Below, piece by piece: positions 21,902 through 33,997 of a DNA stretch of 64,000 nt. This DNA is from Phaeosaccion multiseriatum. Lineage: Eukaryota > Ochrophyta, other classes. The notes under the pieces are model-generated. The model ran no database searches. It was not told the DNA's origin and saw only the letters and a list, made by a program, of their open reading frames with translations. The stretch covers positions 4,278,001 to 4,342,000 of the forward strand of contig OZ218951.1 in assembly GCA_965112735.1 (NCBI GenBank), written 5' to 3'. A program made the translations under genes and the position numbers. Position 1 is the first letter of the stretch; every line of letters starts with the position of its first letter.

Positions 21902-23563
21902 CAAGATTCGGCAAGCGGCCTATGCTTGTTGTAGCAGTTGGTGGTACAGCAGCATGTGGGGATGTACAGCAGCAAGCGCCGCAGCATCAGGAGCAGCAAG
22001 CAGCGGCAGCAGCGGCAGCAGCAGTAGCAGTAGCAGTAGCAGTAGCAGTTGGCAGCACGGCAGCACTAGCAGTTGGTGATACAGCAGCAGCATTGCGTGG
22101 GTTACGGGCGCTCAGGGACACGGGGTCGATAGAGGGTATGGTGCAATGGCTTGCACACAGCTTCCTCTGCTGGAGAGTGTGCGTGCCAGTGCTCCCTACC
22201 CTCCGTCTGAGGCGAGAAGAAGGTGGGGCCACTCTCTTCTTGCGTGTGTGAGAGTGGTGGAGGGGGTCGGGGGGGGAGGGAAGCTTGAAGAACGTAGGTC
22301 GGCTAGTCGGTCAGTTCTGTCTACATTGTTGTACCAGTCTGTCTGTCTGTCTGTCTGTCTGTCAGAGTGTGTGGAGGAGAGGTGGTTAGATACAGAGCAA
22401 TATATAGCCAACATTTACACCCCTCACCACGGTCTCTCATCCAGAGAGGCCTGTGAGAGGGGAGCGGTCGATGATAAGTGTGAGTGCGTCGAAGATACGA
22501 TAGATTGGCACTCTTGCTCGCCGCTTCTCTCTCTCTGTGCGTGCATTCGTGGGTGGGTGCGTGGGTGCGTGTGGGTGGGTGGGTGGGTGGGTGTGTTTGT
22601 ATCTCGGTAGGTTGCCTCTCCTGGTCCCAAACGGGTATGTCATGGTATGGGCCTGGCCGGGGCTTGCGGCATCGAACACGCCCGGGCGGGTTCTATAATG
22701 AAGCAGTGTGTAGGTAGGGAGGTAGGTACGTCGATGGGTAGGTAGGTAGGTAGGTATGCCTCAAAAGATTTACAGCTTTACTGTAGCACAGAAGGAGCGT
22801 AGACTAGAAAAAACCTCAAAAATTATTTGATATTAATTTTACCTTACGTGTGCAACGCCCCAACCCCGCCTGGACTGGGCCGCCGTGTGCCGACTACCCC
22901 TTCCTGCGGTACACAATTGTACCGTCCTGCCCTCTCTCTCGCACACATCGACGCCTTTGCATCACAACACACTCAACCCCTCACCGCAACCGAACCAAAA
23001 AAAATTGAGCAGCAGACAATACTAATGAAACATTCACAGGAGCGTAAGGACTCATGATTAGGACACACCGTACCTGGCTCTACTCTCATCCTCTTACTCT
23101 GCTCTGATCCTCTCCTCCTAATAGTCGTACTCTGACACTCTGCCCTGATGCTCTTCGGCTCTCGCGGTGCACGGTACCGGTGGGCTCGCCTCCCTTATCC
23201 TGACACCCCTTGTCTTGACACCCCTTGTCCTGACACCCCCTGTCCTGACACCCTCCCCCTCCCCTCTGCCCTGTTCTGCTCAACTCTGCTCAGCTAACTT
23301 TGTCTCCTCCAGTCTTAACGTTACAAACTGTACATCCGACTGACGCCCAACCCAATGTTGGGAACGAATCAGTTTCACTCCACACTCCATCCCTCCCCCC
23401 CTTGGGACAAAACCGTGTTTGTCCCCAAACCCCCCAATATTCATTTCCCCTCTGACAATAACTAAACTAAGCAACAAAAACTCTGCCCACCCCGCCCAAG
23501 TCGCCACCCCGTCACCCCCACCCCGTCCCTTCCCCGCCACGGCCCTATTCCCAACCAAGGTTG
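21902..23563. other. repeat-rich convergent intergenic region, SDR / PLC-pentaspan
   Basis: About 1.66 kb. 21902-22100 is a CAG/GCA trinucleotide-type block with one exact GTTGGTGATAC (22072) and one GTTGGTGGTAC (21937). TG/GGGT repeats lie at 22545-22600, CTGT repeats at 22336-22362, GTAG repeats at 22705-22757, an A/T-rich stretch at 22765-22850, and a tandem TCCTGACACC array at 23198-23252. No supported gene. Confidence 0.5.
23198..23252 (+). repeat. tandem TCCTGACACC array
   Basis: TCCTGACACC occurs at 23198, 23228 and 23243 with a TCTTGACACC variant between, in units of about 15 bp. The same 10-mer is dispersed elsewhere in the window (43512, 51029, 54794, 61129). Confidence 0.8.
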
Positions 23564-26500
23564 TTAAATGTACGTCCCGGTTACCGCGAGAGCGCTTTTC
23601 TCCTTCCCGTTCCCGGTGCCGTTACGTGTCCGGCCGTGTCCGTTGGCGGGGCGTCCGTCTGACAAGTTGTAATCATCGGCGTCGTCGTAGCGCTTCCCCC
23701 ATGATGCGACTTTGGCCTCCTCCCCTGCGTCCTTGTTGTTGCCCATGAACTCGCTCTTGCTTCTTCGTTGAGCCTTCGCCGAGGGGTTGAAGGCTGAAGG
23801 TCGTGACAGAGACAAGGGAGAGAGAGACAGAGAACAGAGAGACAGAGAGGCAGAGAGAGAGAGAGAGAGAGAAGGCAGAAGGGAGCGGTTTTGGTTTTGG
23901 TGTCAAGGCGTAAGGCTTGGTGAGCGGGCGGGGAATCTCATCACCGTCAAAACAAACAAACAAACAAACAAAGATATCAAAGAACAATGTATTATCCATC
24001 CACTGCCAACCTCCACCCACAGCCACCGCAGCCACCACAGCCTCAAGTCAAACTCCCCACATCACACCACCCACACCCCCTACCCGGCGGGCGGCGAATG
24101 GGCTGCGTCCTGCGCGGTCCCGCCTGTGCTTGCGGCGACTTGTGGCCAGCGCCACCCCAGTGATGCACGGGGTTGACAGCTGTATCACTAACCGCTGTAC
24201 CACCAACCGGTGATGCGAGTGCTACTGCTGCCGGTGTGGATATCCCTGCGTTGCCATTGGCGTCGCCGCTGGAAGGGCTGAGGCCAAAGGGGTGTTGCTG
24301 GCGGTGGATGTTGTGGTTAGAGCGCTGTGTGGTTGGGGAGCCAGGTCCTCGTCCTTCGCGCACCCACTCTCCTTTGATGCGGTCCTTCGCTCAAACGAGC
24401 AGAGAGCAGACAGCAGAAGAGAGAGGAGAGGTGGATGGGAGGGAGGGAGAGTGGGTGGGTGGATAAGTGCATGGGTGAGTGAGGGGGTGGTGGATGGAGC
24501 GAGGCAACAACAACAACAACAACAACAACCCACAAAGATTACGTATGTCTGAGAGAATGGGATGGGGGACGAAAAGGCGTGTCCTGCTTCATCAACGGAC
24601 GAGGAGGATGAGCAACACGAAGGAGGCTCGGGTTTGGCTGCTTGTTTGGGGACGTGTGTCATTCCTATTACGGGTGTTATTGTGTTCTTGCCTCGACTCA
24701 CCTTGTCTCTCACGTCGCGGCAAATGACCAGCAAGGCCAACGCTGTGAAGAACAGGGGGATCGCACTAAGCGTGGCCCCCAGCGCCACCACCCACAGACC
24801 CGTGGTGCTTCTCTCGCACACCTGTGTGCAGACATAACACAGGCAGCGGGATGAGGATCCGAAGGCGGATGAAGGGAGTGAGGGAACACATAATACTTAT
24901 CGTAACGTACAACAGCACACCCCTAACACACACGCACACAAACACACGGACGCACAGACGCACCGCCTCGTTGATGATGGAGTCGAAGTAGGGGTTGACA
25001 ATGTCGCAGCTCAGGGACTCCCCCGCAGCATTACTCTCCACAATGATGCCATCGAGGTTGTTGCGAAGGGCAGTAAGGTCATCCACATGGGCAGGACACT
25101 CCCGAGTAAATTCCTCCGTGTCCACCTCATACGCCAGCAGCCGGCTCGTCTCCAAGAATATGCCGCCGACAAGCAGCTCCTCTCCCCAACTGGGGAGTGT
25201 CTCGCACGTGCTGTAGTAACGTGCCGTTTCGCGTGCCGCTTCGCCGCTCAATGCCTCGACAATGTTGCGTGTTGGGGCGATACAAAAGTCGGAAAAGTAA
25301 AGCAGGCCCACCACTGCCCCTGCCATCAGCGCCCACACTACCATCAGCATGAGTACAGTCAGTAACAAAAGCAGCGAGAGCCACAAGCAGTGGCCCCAGC
25401 TCCCGGTGTTGGGCATCTCCCCCTTCCAAAAGACACCCAAGTCGACACTCCTTGGGCGACTTTGACCAGCCACGGCTGCCGAAGGTACTGACACCCTTCC
25501 CGTGCCGGGGGCCGGCGATCGTCGAGTATGTCTGCTGGGGTCAACGAGCACCTTGCGAGAGAAGAGAAAGAGAGAGAGAGGGACGGAGAGGTGGGGGGGG
25601 GGTGAGAGAGTGAGGGAGGCAGAAGAGAGAGTGGGGGGTAGTTAATGTCAACTGAGAGAGGAGAGGCGAGAGATGGGGAGAGAGAGGGAGTGCTAGGCGA
25701 GAGAGGAAAGGAGGGAGGGTGTGCCGGGGTCATGTTAGTACCTTTCGACCGGAGCTACGGATGTAGGCGGTTCGTTGGTTGTAAGCGGTCTGTCTCCTCT
25801 TGGCATACAGCACGCTTGCAATGTACAAGAAAGCCAAAAGGACCTGAGGGAGGGAGGGACGGAGGAGTGAGTGAGTGACTGACCAAGTTGGTAATGGGTT
25901 GTTGAGTAAGTCGTGACGTAAGTTCCGTTCAGATCAGAGGGGTTTTCGAATCGTCAACTCCCTTCCTCCTTCTCTCAATCACTCACTCACTCACCCCTAA
26001 GCAGGAGATGCCCACCATGACGACATCCCTCGGCTGCTGCGTGTCATCAATGTCCTCGAGTCCGTCATTGACATTCGTCGCCCCTTTTGCCAGGTCCTCT
26101 TCCAAAAACCCATCCAAGGACTGCGCCGTCTGCTCCATCGAATATGCAAGTTTATCAAACTCTCCTGTGAACTTGGTGCACTGGGTCTGAATGCCCTCCA
26201 GCAGGGTGCGTGACTCCGCCACGGGCCCCACCATCGCCAATGCATTGGCCTGCACAGAGAGCAAGGCACCTGTGGCGGAGTAGACATTCGCTTCAAACAC
26301 TTCATACCCATTGTCCAGGATGAGGGAGCCCCATAGAGATAAGAGCCCCCCCACAAACGCCACGGCCCCGAAGACCAGCGTGAGCACCATGAGCACGCCA
26401 GGGGACAAGAAGCAGCAGAGGTATGCAATCTTGGGCCGCTGCCCCACATACTGAATATCACCACCACTCCCACCAGCACCGCCGGGCCCCCGTTGATAAG

Positions 26501-28736
26501 ACTTGCAGCATCGGATCGGCAGCACCACAAAGATGCACAGCGCACCCACGACTAAGACGGCGACGCCGGCGTAGAGAGTGTCCTTAAAGTAGACGTCAGT
26601 GGCCTCCCACTCGTTGCCCCCGCTCAGGCGCTTCCAGCCGTTCACCTCCTTCACCACCTGCGGGTTGGTTGTTTGGATTGCGTTGGGTTGGGTTGGGGTT
26701 CGGTAAGGGCCCCAAAGAACAAACGCGACGGAAGATTACATGGATGGGTGGGGGACGGGATGGCACTTGAAGGGTGAGTGCACCAACAATGGAACGCTAC
26801 GTAATACGTCGAATGTATGTATTTGAAGATGCATGGAGTGTACGATACAGCGCCTCTCCCTCCCACCTTGTTCGGCCCGTAGACGGCGGGCTCAAAGGCC
26901 AGCGACTGCACCAGCCACTCCGGGGCCAACGGGTCCAAGCAAGTCACATCCCGACTGGGGACAGAGAAAGAGCCTGGGGGTGGGAGTATCCCAGAGTGCA
27001 AGTGGTGGTGGTAGTGGGGTCGTGTTGGTGGCAGTGTGTTGGAGTGCAGCAGTAGAGCATACACACATAGGACAGGACAGGACATTACAGGTGGAGGCGA
27101 GCTCCGAGGGGTTCTCTCGCCGACTTACTCACCCGCGCACGTGTCGTCGGTTATGTCAGCAGAGGCGCAGTACTCGGGTTGGGTCTCCCTCGCCCAACAG
27201 TTGGCATCTCCAGACGCGGATACGGCGTAGATCCACGCGAAGGTGACTCTCTCCTCTCGGAGCACTCGGTTCAGCGCAGCGTTCTCGGTAGCTGACCTCG
27301 GAGCCTTGGGGGGGGGGGAGGGTGGATGGATGGCAGTGGATGGAGGGGAAGGGGATGAGAGGGGAACCCGACAAGAACGAAAGAGGGTATTCTTCTTCAC
27401 ACGACTTTCCTTACACGTGCATGTCCATCCACACACACTCACAGATGCTCGGGAATTTACAATAGTAACATGGTTAAAAAAAAAAAAAAAATGAAACTGC
27501 CACTCACCGCGAAGCTGTAGCCTTCAGGGCAGTCGGGGGTGGTGGTGAAGACGGAGGCGCTGTCCGACAGAGTCCAGTCTGTGCTGCGGTCAGAGTCGCT
27601 GGCACAGGCGTGGTGGTACGAAGGGGAGCTGAGGAGAGTGGGGTGACGGGAGGCAGAATAAGGGGGGTGGGGGAGGGGGAGGAGGAGGAGGAGGTGGAGG
27701 AGGAGGGTGGGGGAAGAGAAGGAGGGGAAAGGCGTTCGTCAGTGAAGAGCACGCCAATAAGCCAGTGGAGCCACTAGCCTAGGCTTCTAAGCAACCTCTG
27801 TGTGGTGCTGCCTGCTGCTGCTGCTCCTCTGCTACTGGTCGTGGTGCCTACTGCCCTCTGCTGCCATCCCCCCTTTCTCCCTCCCTCCCTCCCTCCCTCC
27901 CTCCTTAACTTACCCTATCCCGCATCTGCGGTCCCTCCACCTGCTGTCCTCGATCCAAGCAAAGGCACATACTTGCTCGGACTGGTCCCCACGTGGGTAG
28001 TCATCAAACCAGGACCAAATGGTCGACTTCAGCAGGCCTGCCAGGGTGGTGAGATAGAAGATGGGCGAGAGAGAAGGAGAGAGGGAAAGACGGAGAGAAG
28101 ACAGATACCAAAAAGAGAGAAAACAGAAAGAGGGAGAGCAGACAGATACGAAAAAATAGAGATAGGAGACAGATCAGAGAGAGAGAGAGTACAGAGAGAG
28201 CAGCCCCCTACTCCATCTACTGCCCTTTTACCCGCATCCATGCTGTTGAAGGAGGGCGCATGCCGCCTCTCCTCCATCTACTGTCATCCCCATCCTCCAT
28301 CCACAGCAACCCCCCTCCATCCACTGCCATCCCCTCTTACCTGCATCCATACTATCGAAGGTGGGGCTCATGCCGCACCTCATCACGGGCTGCACTTGCC
28401 CAACACTGAGAAAGTTGTCCACAAATTCGTCCTCGAAGAGCGTTACATTGTACACAAGCAGCTCAATACGGGTAGCGTCACCTGTGGATGAGGAGAGGAG
28501 GGAGCGAGTGGGGTAGTTGGTGATACGATGCAGCGGGCGACGGAAGGGGCAGTGGAGGGAGGGCGATGAGCATTTAGACACATGGCCTGCTCAGGGAACC
28601 AAACACTACCACTACAGCAACCTCCCCATCAGTAAGGGGAACTTACCCCCCACCTGATCCCCTCCATCCAGCTCCTACTACCTCCTCCTCTCCTCTCAGC
28701 TCGAACACTCTCCCGCCCCCCCCCCCTCCCTGTCTC

Positions 28737-28779
<43 letters not shown>

Positions 28780-28797
28780 CCCTCTCTCTGTCTCTCT

Positions 28798-28837
<40 letters not shown>

Positions 28838-30897
28838 TTTCTCACTCTCTCTCTCTCCATCTCTCTTCTCTCTCCCTCTCTCTTTATCTCCTCTCCTCTC
28901 CTCTTTCTTACCCTGCACTCTGGTGAACTCCGGATTGGGCTGCGGGGTGCCGTTACAGTCACTACGCTCAAAAAATTGGGCGCCAATCGTCTCCTCCACG
29001 CCTGCGCCCATATGCCCCCCGCATGTTGGATGATCCACAAAAGCCGAATTGAGCATGAATGGGTGTGAAGAATGAGTGTGAATGGGCGGGACGGCATGTT
29101 CCAGGCAGGCGTAAGGGCACAAGGGTAGCCAAGCATATGGGAGACAGGCAGGCAGTGGTTGTGACGTACCGTCGTCAAATCTGCTAAACACCAAGGTGGA
29201 GGCAACATCGGCGAAGAAGATGAGTTGTTTGCCTGTTGGAGGGGGTCGCGTCCCATAGAGGGCACACACACACGCACACACAGAGAGAGAGATGGGAGAG
29301 AGGGGGCGGAGATGGAAGACACGAATGAGCAAAGGTGCCAAGGGTAGGGGTGGAAGACTGGCGAATGAAGGCCAACATCCCCCTCCCTGTCTGTCTGCCT
29401 GTCTATCTGCCCGTCTATTTGCCTGCCTGCCCATATGCCTGCCTACCCGTATGATACCTGCCTCTACCCTAATCTGAAGGTGCACCGACCTGACTGGAGC
29501 ATATCAGCGGGTGACGGCCATGCCCCATCCTCCCCCCTGTCCCCTGGGCCGAAGACAATTTCAGCCCCGAACACATCTCTAATGGCGTCTGAGACAAGCT
29601 CGTCCTGTCCTTCCATGAAGGAATCAAGCTTTATGAACAGCACTTCATTGACGTTGGCGCTGGAGCTCAGCCACTGCTCCACCTCCTGAAACGTCTCTGA
29701 GAGAGGGAGGAGGAGGAGGGGGGGAGAGGGGGAGAGGGTAAGACAAGAGACGCACACACAAGAGATACAAAACAGAGGGCGGGACAAGAGAACGAGACAG
29801 AGACATTGGGGGAGGGAGAGAGAGACAGAGCGAGAGCGAGAGGGAGAGACGAGAGACGAGAGAGAGAGCACCTCCTCGTCTTCCTTCTCCGTTCTTTCCT
29901 GTCCTCTACAATTGTACCCTGCCGCACACCTGTGCCCATACACCTCGATCCCTACCCGACCCTCACACCCTGCCCTCCACCCCTCCACCCCTCCAACCCA
30001 CCCCCTCACTCACTCACCCACTCACTCCCTCACTCACTCACCCGTAAGCGTTTGTGCCTTATCCACGTCGCACCCCGCCCCATTCTCGCCAAAGTCCCTC
30101 AGTCCGCAGGCCTCACACACCTCCCACCCCAGCGCCCCGCACAACTCGTCTATTTCCTGGGCCGCCTCCTGACCAGCGTGGCACACATAGGTGGTGTCGG
30201 TGGTGGTGGTGGTGTTGGTTTCCGGGTCAGTGCTGCTGATGCGCAAGAGGTGGGGGTCGAGCTCTAGTCCACGGACGCCCAGGCACTCGAGCTGAGTGGT
30301 GATGCTGTGCAGCTGTTGGGCGGAAGGGAGGTGGGGGAGGGAGGGAGGGAGGGAGAGAGGGAGGGAGGTCAGAGGGACGGTCACTTCTCGTGTGCGCTGT
30401 TTAGCTCCCCCCACCAAACTCTGGCAGGGACTTTTTAGGTCGCAAATTATGTTTGTGAGCTCGCTCACGCTTCCCTCTGTGGGCTACAACCCGAACCATA
30501 CGCACCCCAAGCAGGCGTGGGGAGGGAAGCGCGGCCCTCTGCTCGCGTCCCTCACCCAAGCAGAAATCAGTGTTCCCCAAATTAAAGGACCAGGAACGTT
30601 CTCCTCAATCTCTGGTGAATGAGAGGATCGGAGGATCAAGGTCTTTCCCTCCGCTTGCCTCCTTACCTGGTTGGGAACCTTCTCGAACACGGAGCTCGTG
30701 TCGTAATTGTTGAAGCTGTTGTGGGTCGCCACAAACGTTAACTCCGAGATCGGGATATCATAGCCAAGGTAAGCCTGCAGCGAAGTGGCCCTCAGGAGCC
30801 ACGCCGGGGAGCCTGTCTGTGCGTCTACGACAGCCACCATCATCACCACGGCCAAGGACGCTGCCCGGTGCAGCAGGAGTGCTCCCATAGTTGACAT
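23564..30897 (-). CDS. secreted PI-PLC-X-like domain fused to a pentaspan prominin/tweety-like module, 1176 aa, 16 exons
   Basis: Exons: 30897-30667, 30312-30042, 29696-29490, 29232-29170, 29001-28912, 28481-28341, 28037-27914, 27628-27508, 27304-27133, 26973-26867, 26657-25995, 25843-25742, 25551-24964, 24821-24702, 24384-24084, 23793-23564; every junction keeps phase. A signal peptide (LAVVMMVAVVDA) leads into a PI-PLC-X-type TIM barrel: catalytic His in FVATHNSFNN, LHSITTQLECLGVRGLELD, and the second His in YVCHAG, then EVLFIKLDSF and KQLIFFADVAS. Residues ~510 onward hold five hydrophobic spans (VAVLVVGALCIFVVLP; a long pair-like span at FLSPGVLMVLTLVFGAV; VGISCLGVLLAFLYIASV; LWLSLLLLLTVLMLMVVW; LGATLSAIPLFFTALALLVI) with two large loops and a cytosolic basic tail. 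That is prominin/tweety topology. Catalysis outside the cell or in the secretory lumen is inferred. Intron 5 (28482-28911) is a long CT repeat. Confidence 0.8.
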
Positions 30898-31230
30898 TCC
30901 CCACTAAGGCGCTTGTGGTGAGCGTGGGGGCAATAAATTCTCCTTGGAAGTTGGCCAACGGCAACAACGAAGAAGAGCGTCAGCGTCGCTCCTTTCGCGG
31001 CGATCTTGCTCTCCACATGCCGCCAAGCCTAACCCGACGCTGTGATACTTCTTTTTCTCTTGTTAAAGCTTAACTTCTCTCTCCATCATCATAACTCCTG
31101 CTCGAAGGCTGGGACAGAAGAATACAGAAATACTCCCCTTTAACAGCCCACTCTCATATACTTGTTGACTTATTCTGGTTTAATTTTTTGTTTTTTGCCA
31201 CCCCATTATTGGGCCGCCTTTTGCTTTTTC
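30898..31230. promoter_or_regulatory. bidirectional promoter region, PLC-pentaspan / cyclophilin-like
   Basis: 333 bp between divergent ATGs, moderately T-rich near 31160-31200. Geometry only. Confidence 0.5.
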
Positions 31231-33360
31231 ATGATGGGCGCTCATTCACTCCCGCATTGCTGGGTGATCGTCTCGCTACTGCTGTTGGTGGTGGTCGTTC
31301 AGCAGCAGTATGCCCAGGCGTTCAGCTGTGGGGGAGGGATGAGAATGGGGCTGGGCGGGGTGAAGGGCTCATCGATGGTAGATCGAAGAGCGACCTTGCG
31401 CGGATTGCTCAGTGCAGGCGCTGCCTCTGCAGCAGCAGCTACAGTAGTGCTTGGCACTCCAGTCTGGGCAGAGGAGGCCAAGGAAGAGGTGACAGACAAG
31501 GTGTACATTGACTTCTCCATTGGTGCCGAGGAAGCAGGGAGGGTGGTGATTGGATTGTTTGGCAAGCAGGCGAAGGACAGCGTTCGGAACTTCCTAACGG
31601 GTGAGAGAAAGCAAAGGCTTTTGAGAGACTTAAGTTCTCCGCTTCATGACCTCTAAGGCTCTCATTCCCTGCTCAGTTGTGGAAGGCTCCTATTGCTACT
31701 CAGTAGTGTGTCCTTGCTTGATTCAATAATCGGCCCTCGTGTTTGTTTGTGATCATGCACAGTGGCTGAGGGGAAGATGACAAAAGGGGGTAACAACTAC
31801 GATCAGTCATTAGTGACCATGATTGACGAAGGGACAGGACGCATTGATCTAGGTAAGTCCCTTCTTTCGACTTCTACTAGTATTTTCTACTGAATATGAA
31901 GTATCGCCCGCTTGACCCACACAGCCCAACATATTCTTTGACACATCTCTCTCTCTCACTCTCTCTCTGTCTGTCTCTCTCTGTCTGTCTCTCTCCGGCC
32001 CGGCTGCACAGGGCGAATTCCTGCCGGCAAAGACAAGTACGAGGTGCGAAAGATTGACGCCACGGGGCGGGTGAGGAGGACGCAGAGGTGCTACGGGGAG
32101 GAGCTCGTGAGCTACGACCTGCCTCTTCTCAAGCACGACAAGGCAGGGAGGGTTTCCATTGCTAGGTATGTATGTGTTGTGTTGTTGTACTGCCTTTGAC
32201 TAGGTACAGGGGAACGAATGAACGTCTCGCAGTTGGGCTGGGCTCAGGCTCTCTCCCCTCTTTGCCCTCAATGTCAAAGTAAGCAAGCACGCAAGTATGA
32301 AGGGCGGTCTGCACCTAAATTATGCCTACTCTGTCACTCTGGCGGCCTGGCAAAACCCCCTCTTTCTCTCCATTTCTCGTCCGTCCGACTCGCTGCTGCT
32401 GACGGCTCGCACATTCTCTCTCTACCCTCTGTTACATGCACAATGAATGAATAACGGATGGATCCAAGTGGGGGAGGATCCTTCGACTTTACCATCTCAA
32501 CGGCCCCCAACCCTGCTCTGGATAAAGGCAACATGATCGTGTTTGGACAAGTCATGTCAGGCATGGACGTGCTGGACAAGCTTCTTCAAGGTAAGCAAAA
32601 GCATGCATGCATGCAAGCAAGCAAGCAAGCAATGCAAGAAAGAAAGCAATAAGGGCTTTCTCCTTTCAACTCGTCCTTGATTGTCCCTGGAGCCTTTCCG
32701 TTTACTCTCTACTCGAGTCAGTGTCAGTGGTGGTGATAAGACTTGTGTGTGGTTTTCTACCCGTCCCACCCACCCGTAGACAAGCCTTCGGTGCGAAGGT
32801 TTGTTCAGATGTCGTCATGTGACCTCACCTCGATCAACGCAGCGAATGAAGAGGAGCAGGACATGGACCCACCGCACCGCCGATAAGCACACTCCCTCCC
32901 ACTCCCTCCCGCTTTTCCTCTCTCTCTTTCTTTCGTTCTTCCTTTCTGGTGTGTTTTACGTTGTTTTTATTGGTACTTCGCTTGAACGCCTCTCTCACCC
33001 TCTCTCCTCTCTCTGCGGCCCCTCTTTTCTTTCTTGTCTCTATATCCCTCTTTTGTCTCTCTCTCTTCCCCTCTGCACCCTCTCTCTCTTATTTCCCTCT
33101 TAACTCTCTGGTCTCTTCGTCTCCTCCCTCCATCTTCTTTCCCTCCCCTCTCTCTCGTTCTCTCTCTCTCTCTGTGATTCATTTGCTTACTCTTCTGATT
33201 CTTCTGCCTCCGAACGCCAGTTGCGGTGAGCAAAGAGGATCCATTGGGCTCCAAGCAATCGTTCGCCGCAGCAGGGAGGGGATTCGACCCTCGAGCCAAG
33301 TTGGCGTCGGTTAACAAGCCGCTCATCAAGGTTACCATGGCTAAGGTAGGCAAGCTCTGA
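31231..33360 (+). CDS. thylakoid-lumen cyclophilin-like protein, about 294 aa, six exons
   Basis: Exons 31231-31600, 31763-31852, 32012-32165, 32469-32590, 32780-32798 (19 nt), 33231-33360. The leader has three parts: a signal peptide (VIVSLLLLVVVVQQQYAQA) cut before F, a short transit region, and a twin-arginine lumenal signal (DRRATLRGLLSAGAAS ... VWAEE). The mature part resembles lumenal cyclophilins: VYIDFSIGAEEAGRVVIGLF, SVRNFLT, LLKHDKAGRVSIA, GGSFDFTISTAPN, NMIVFGQVMSGMDVLDKL. The usual FH-R and QGGD catalytic patch is not evident, as in several lumenal relatives, so isomerase activity is doubtful. The exon 4 acceptor (CCAAG) and the last junction are the least certain; an upstream acceptor for exon 6 would shift the frame. 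Confidence 0.75.
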
Positions 33361-33997
33361 CGATGGATCACCAACAGCAGTATGTGTGGCAGTCGGGTGA
33401 AATACACCTGGCGCCTGTCGCACGCACGAGGAAGGGATCAACTAGAGCAAGTACGAGTATATTCGGTAGTAACGTCCTCCCTCAAGGGGGGATTCTGACT
33501 ACTATATTCTATATATATACATGAAGATGGAAGAGTTTTAGAGAGAAGCCCGAATTTTTTTTCGCACTTGCGCACTGCGCATTCAGAGAACTCTTAATAA
33601 TGCAATATAACCGTACGTGACCGCACACCATCGGCCCCTGACATGGTTCTGAGAAAGGCCAGCCCAGAACCAGGAACAAGGCCGGCTGGCACCGGCCAGA
33701 ACCAGGAACCAGGGTGCCTCAGAACCATGTCATCGGTCCCTGACATGCTTCTGAGAGAGGCCAGCCCAGAAGCGGGAAGCAGGCCGGCTGGCGCCGGCCA
33801 GAAGCAGGAAGCAGGCCCTCTGGCGCCGGCCAGAAGCAGGAACGAAGCATGTCAGGGGCCGAATGTCATAAGCCCCGAAGGAAGGACTTTATTGACTTAA
33901 TAGGAATCACCTAAGAAACTGAAAGTGTGAAAGTGTGTGTGTGTGTGTGTGTGTGTGTGTAGGTGTCGCTGTGTCTCCGGGGCCCTCGAGGGGCCGG
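33361..33997. other. intergenic region with hairpin repeat and CA/GT microsatellite
   Basis: It includes a GGATCACCAAC variant of the dispersed word (33365), an A/T-rich tract (33500-33615), the hairpin repeat at 33631-33862 and a (GT)n run (33936-33960) at the 3' end of the retroelement. Confidence 0.5.
33631..33862. repeat. two tandem hairpin-forming units with compensating changes
   Basis: Unit 1 (33631-33733) starts TCGGCCCCTGACATGGTTCT and closes with CAGAACCATGTCA. Unit 2 (33734-33862) starts TCGGTCCCTGACATGCTTCT and closes with GAAGCATGTCAGGGGCCGA. Each unit also contains internal CAGAACC or CAGAAGC copies and a GCCGGCTGGC(A/G)CCGGCCAG block. Within each unit the left arm and every right-arm copy carry the same variant, so pairing is kept. 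Confidence 0.8.
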
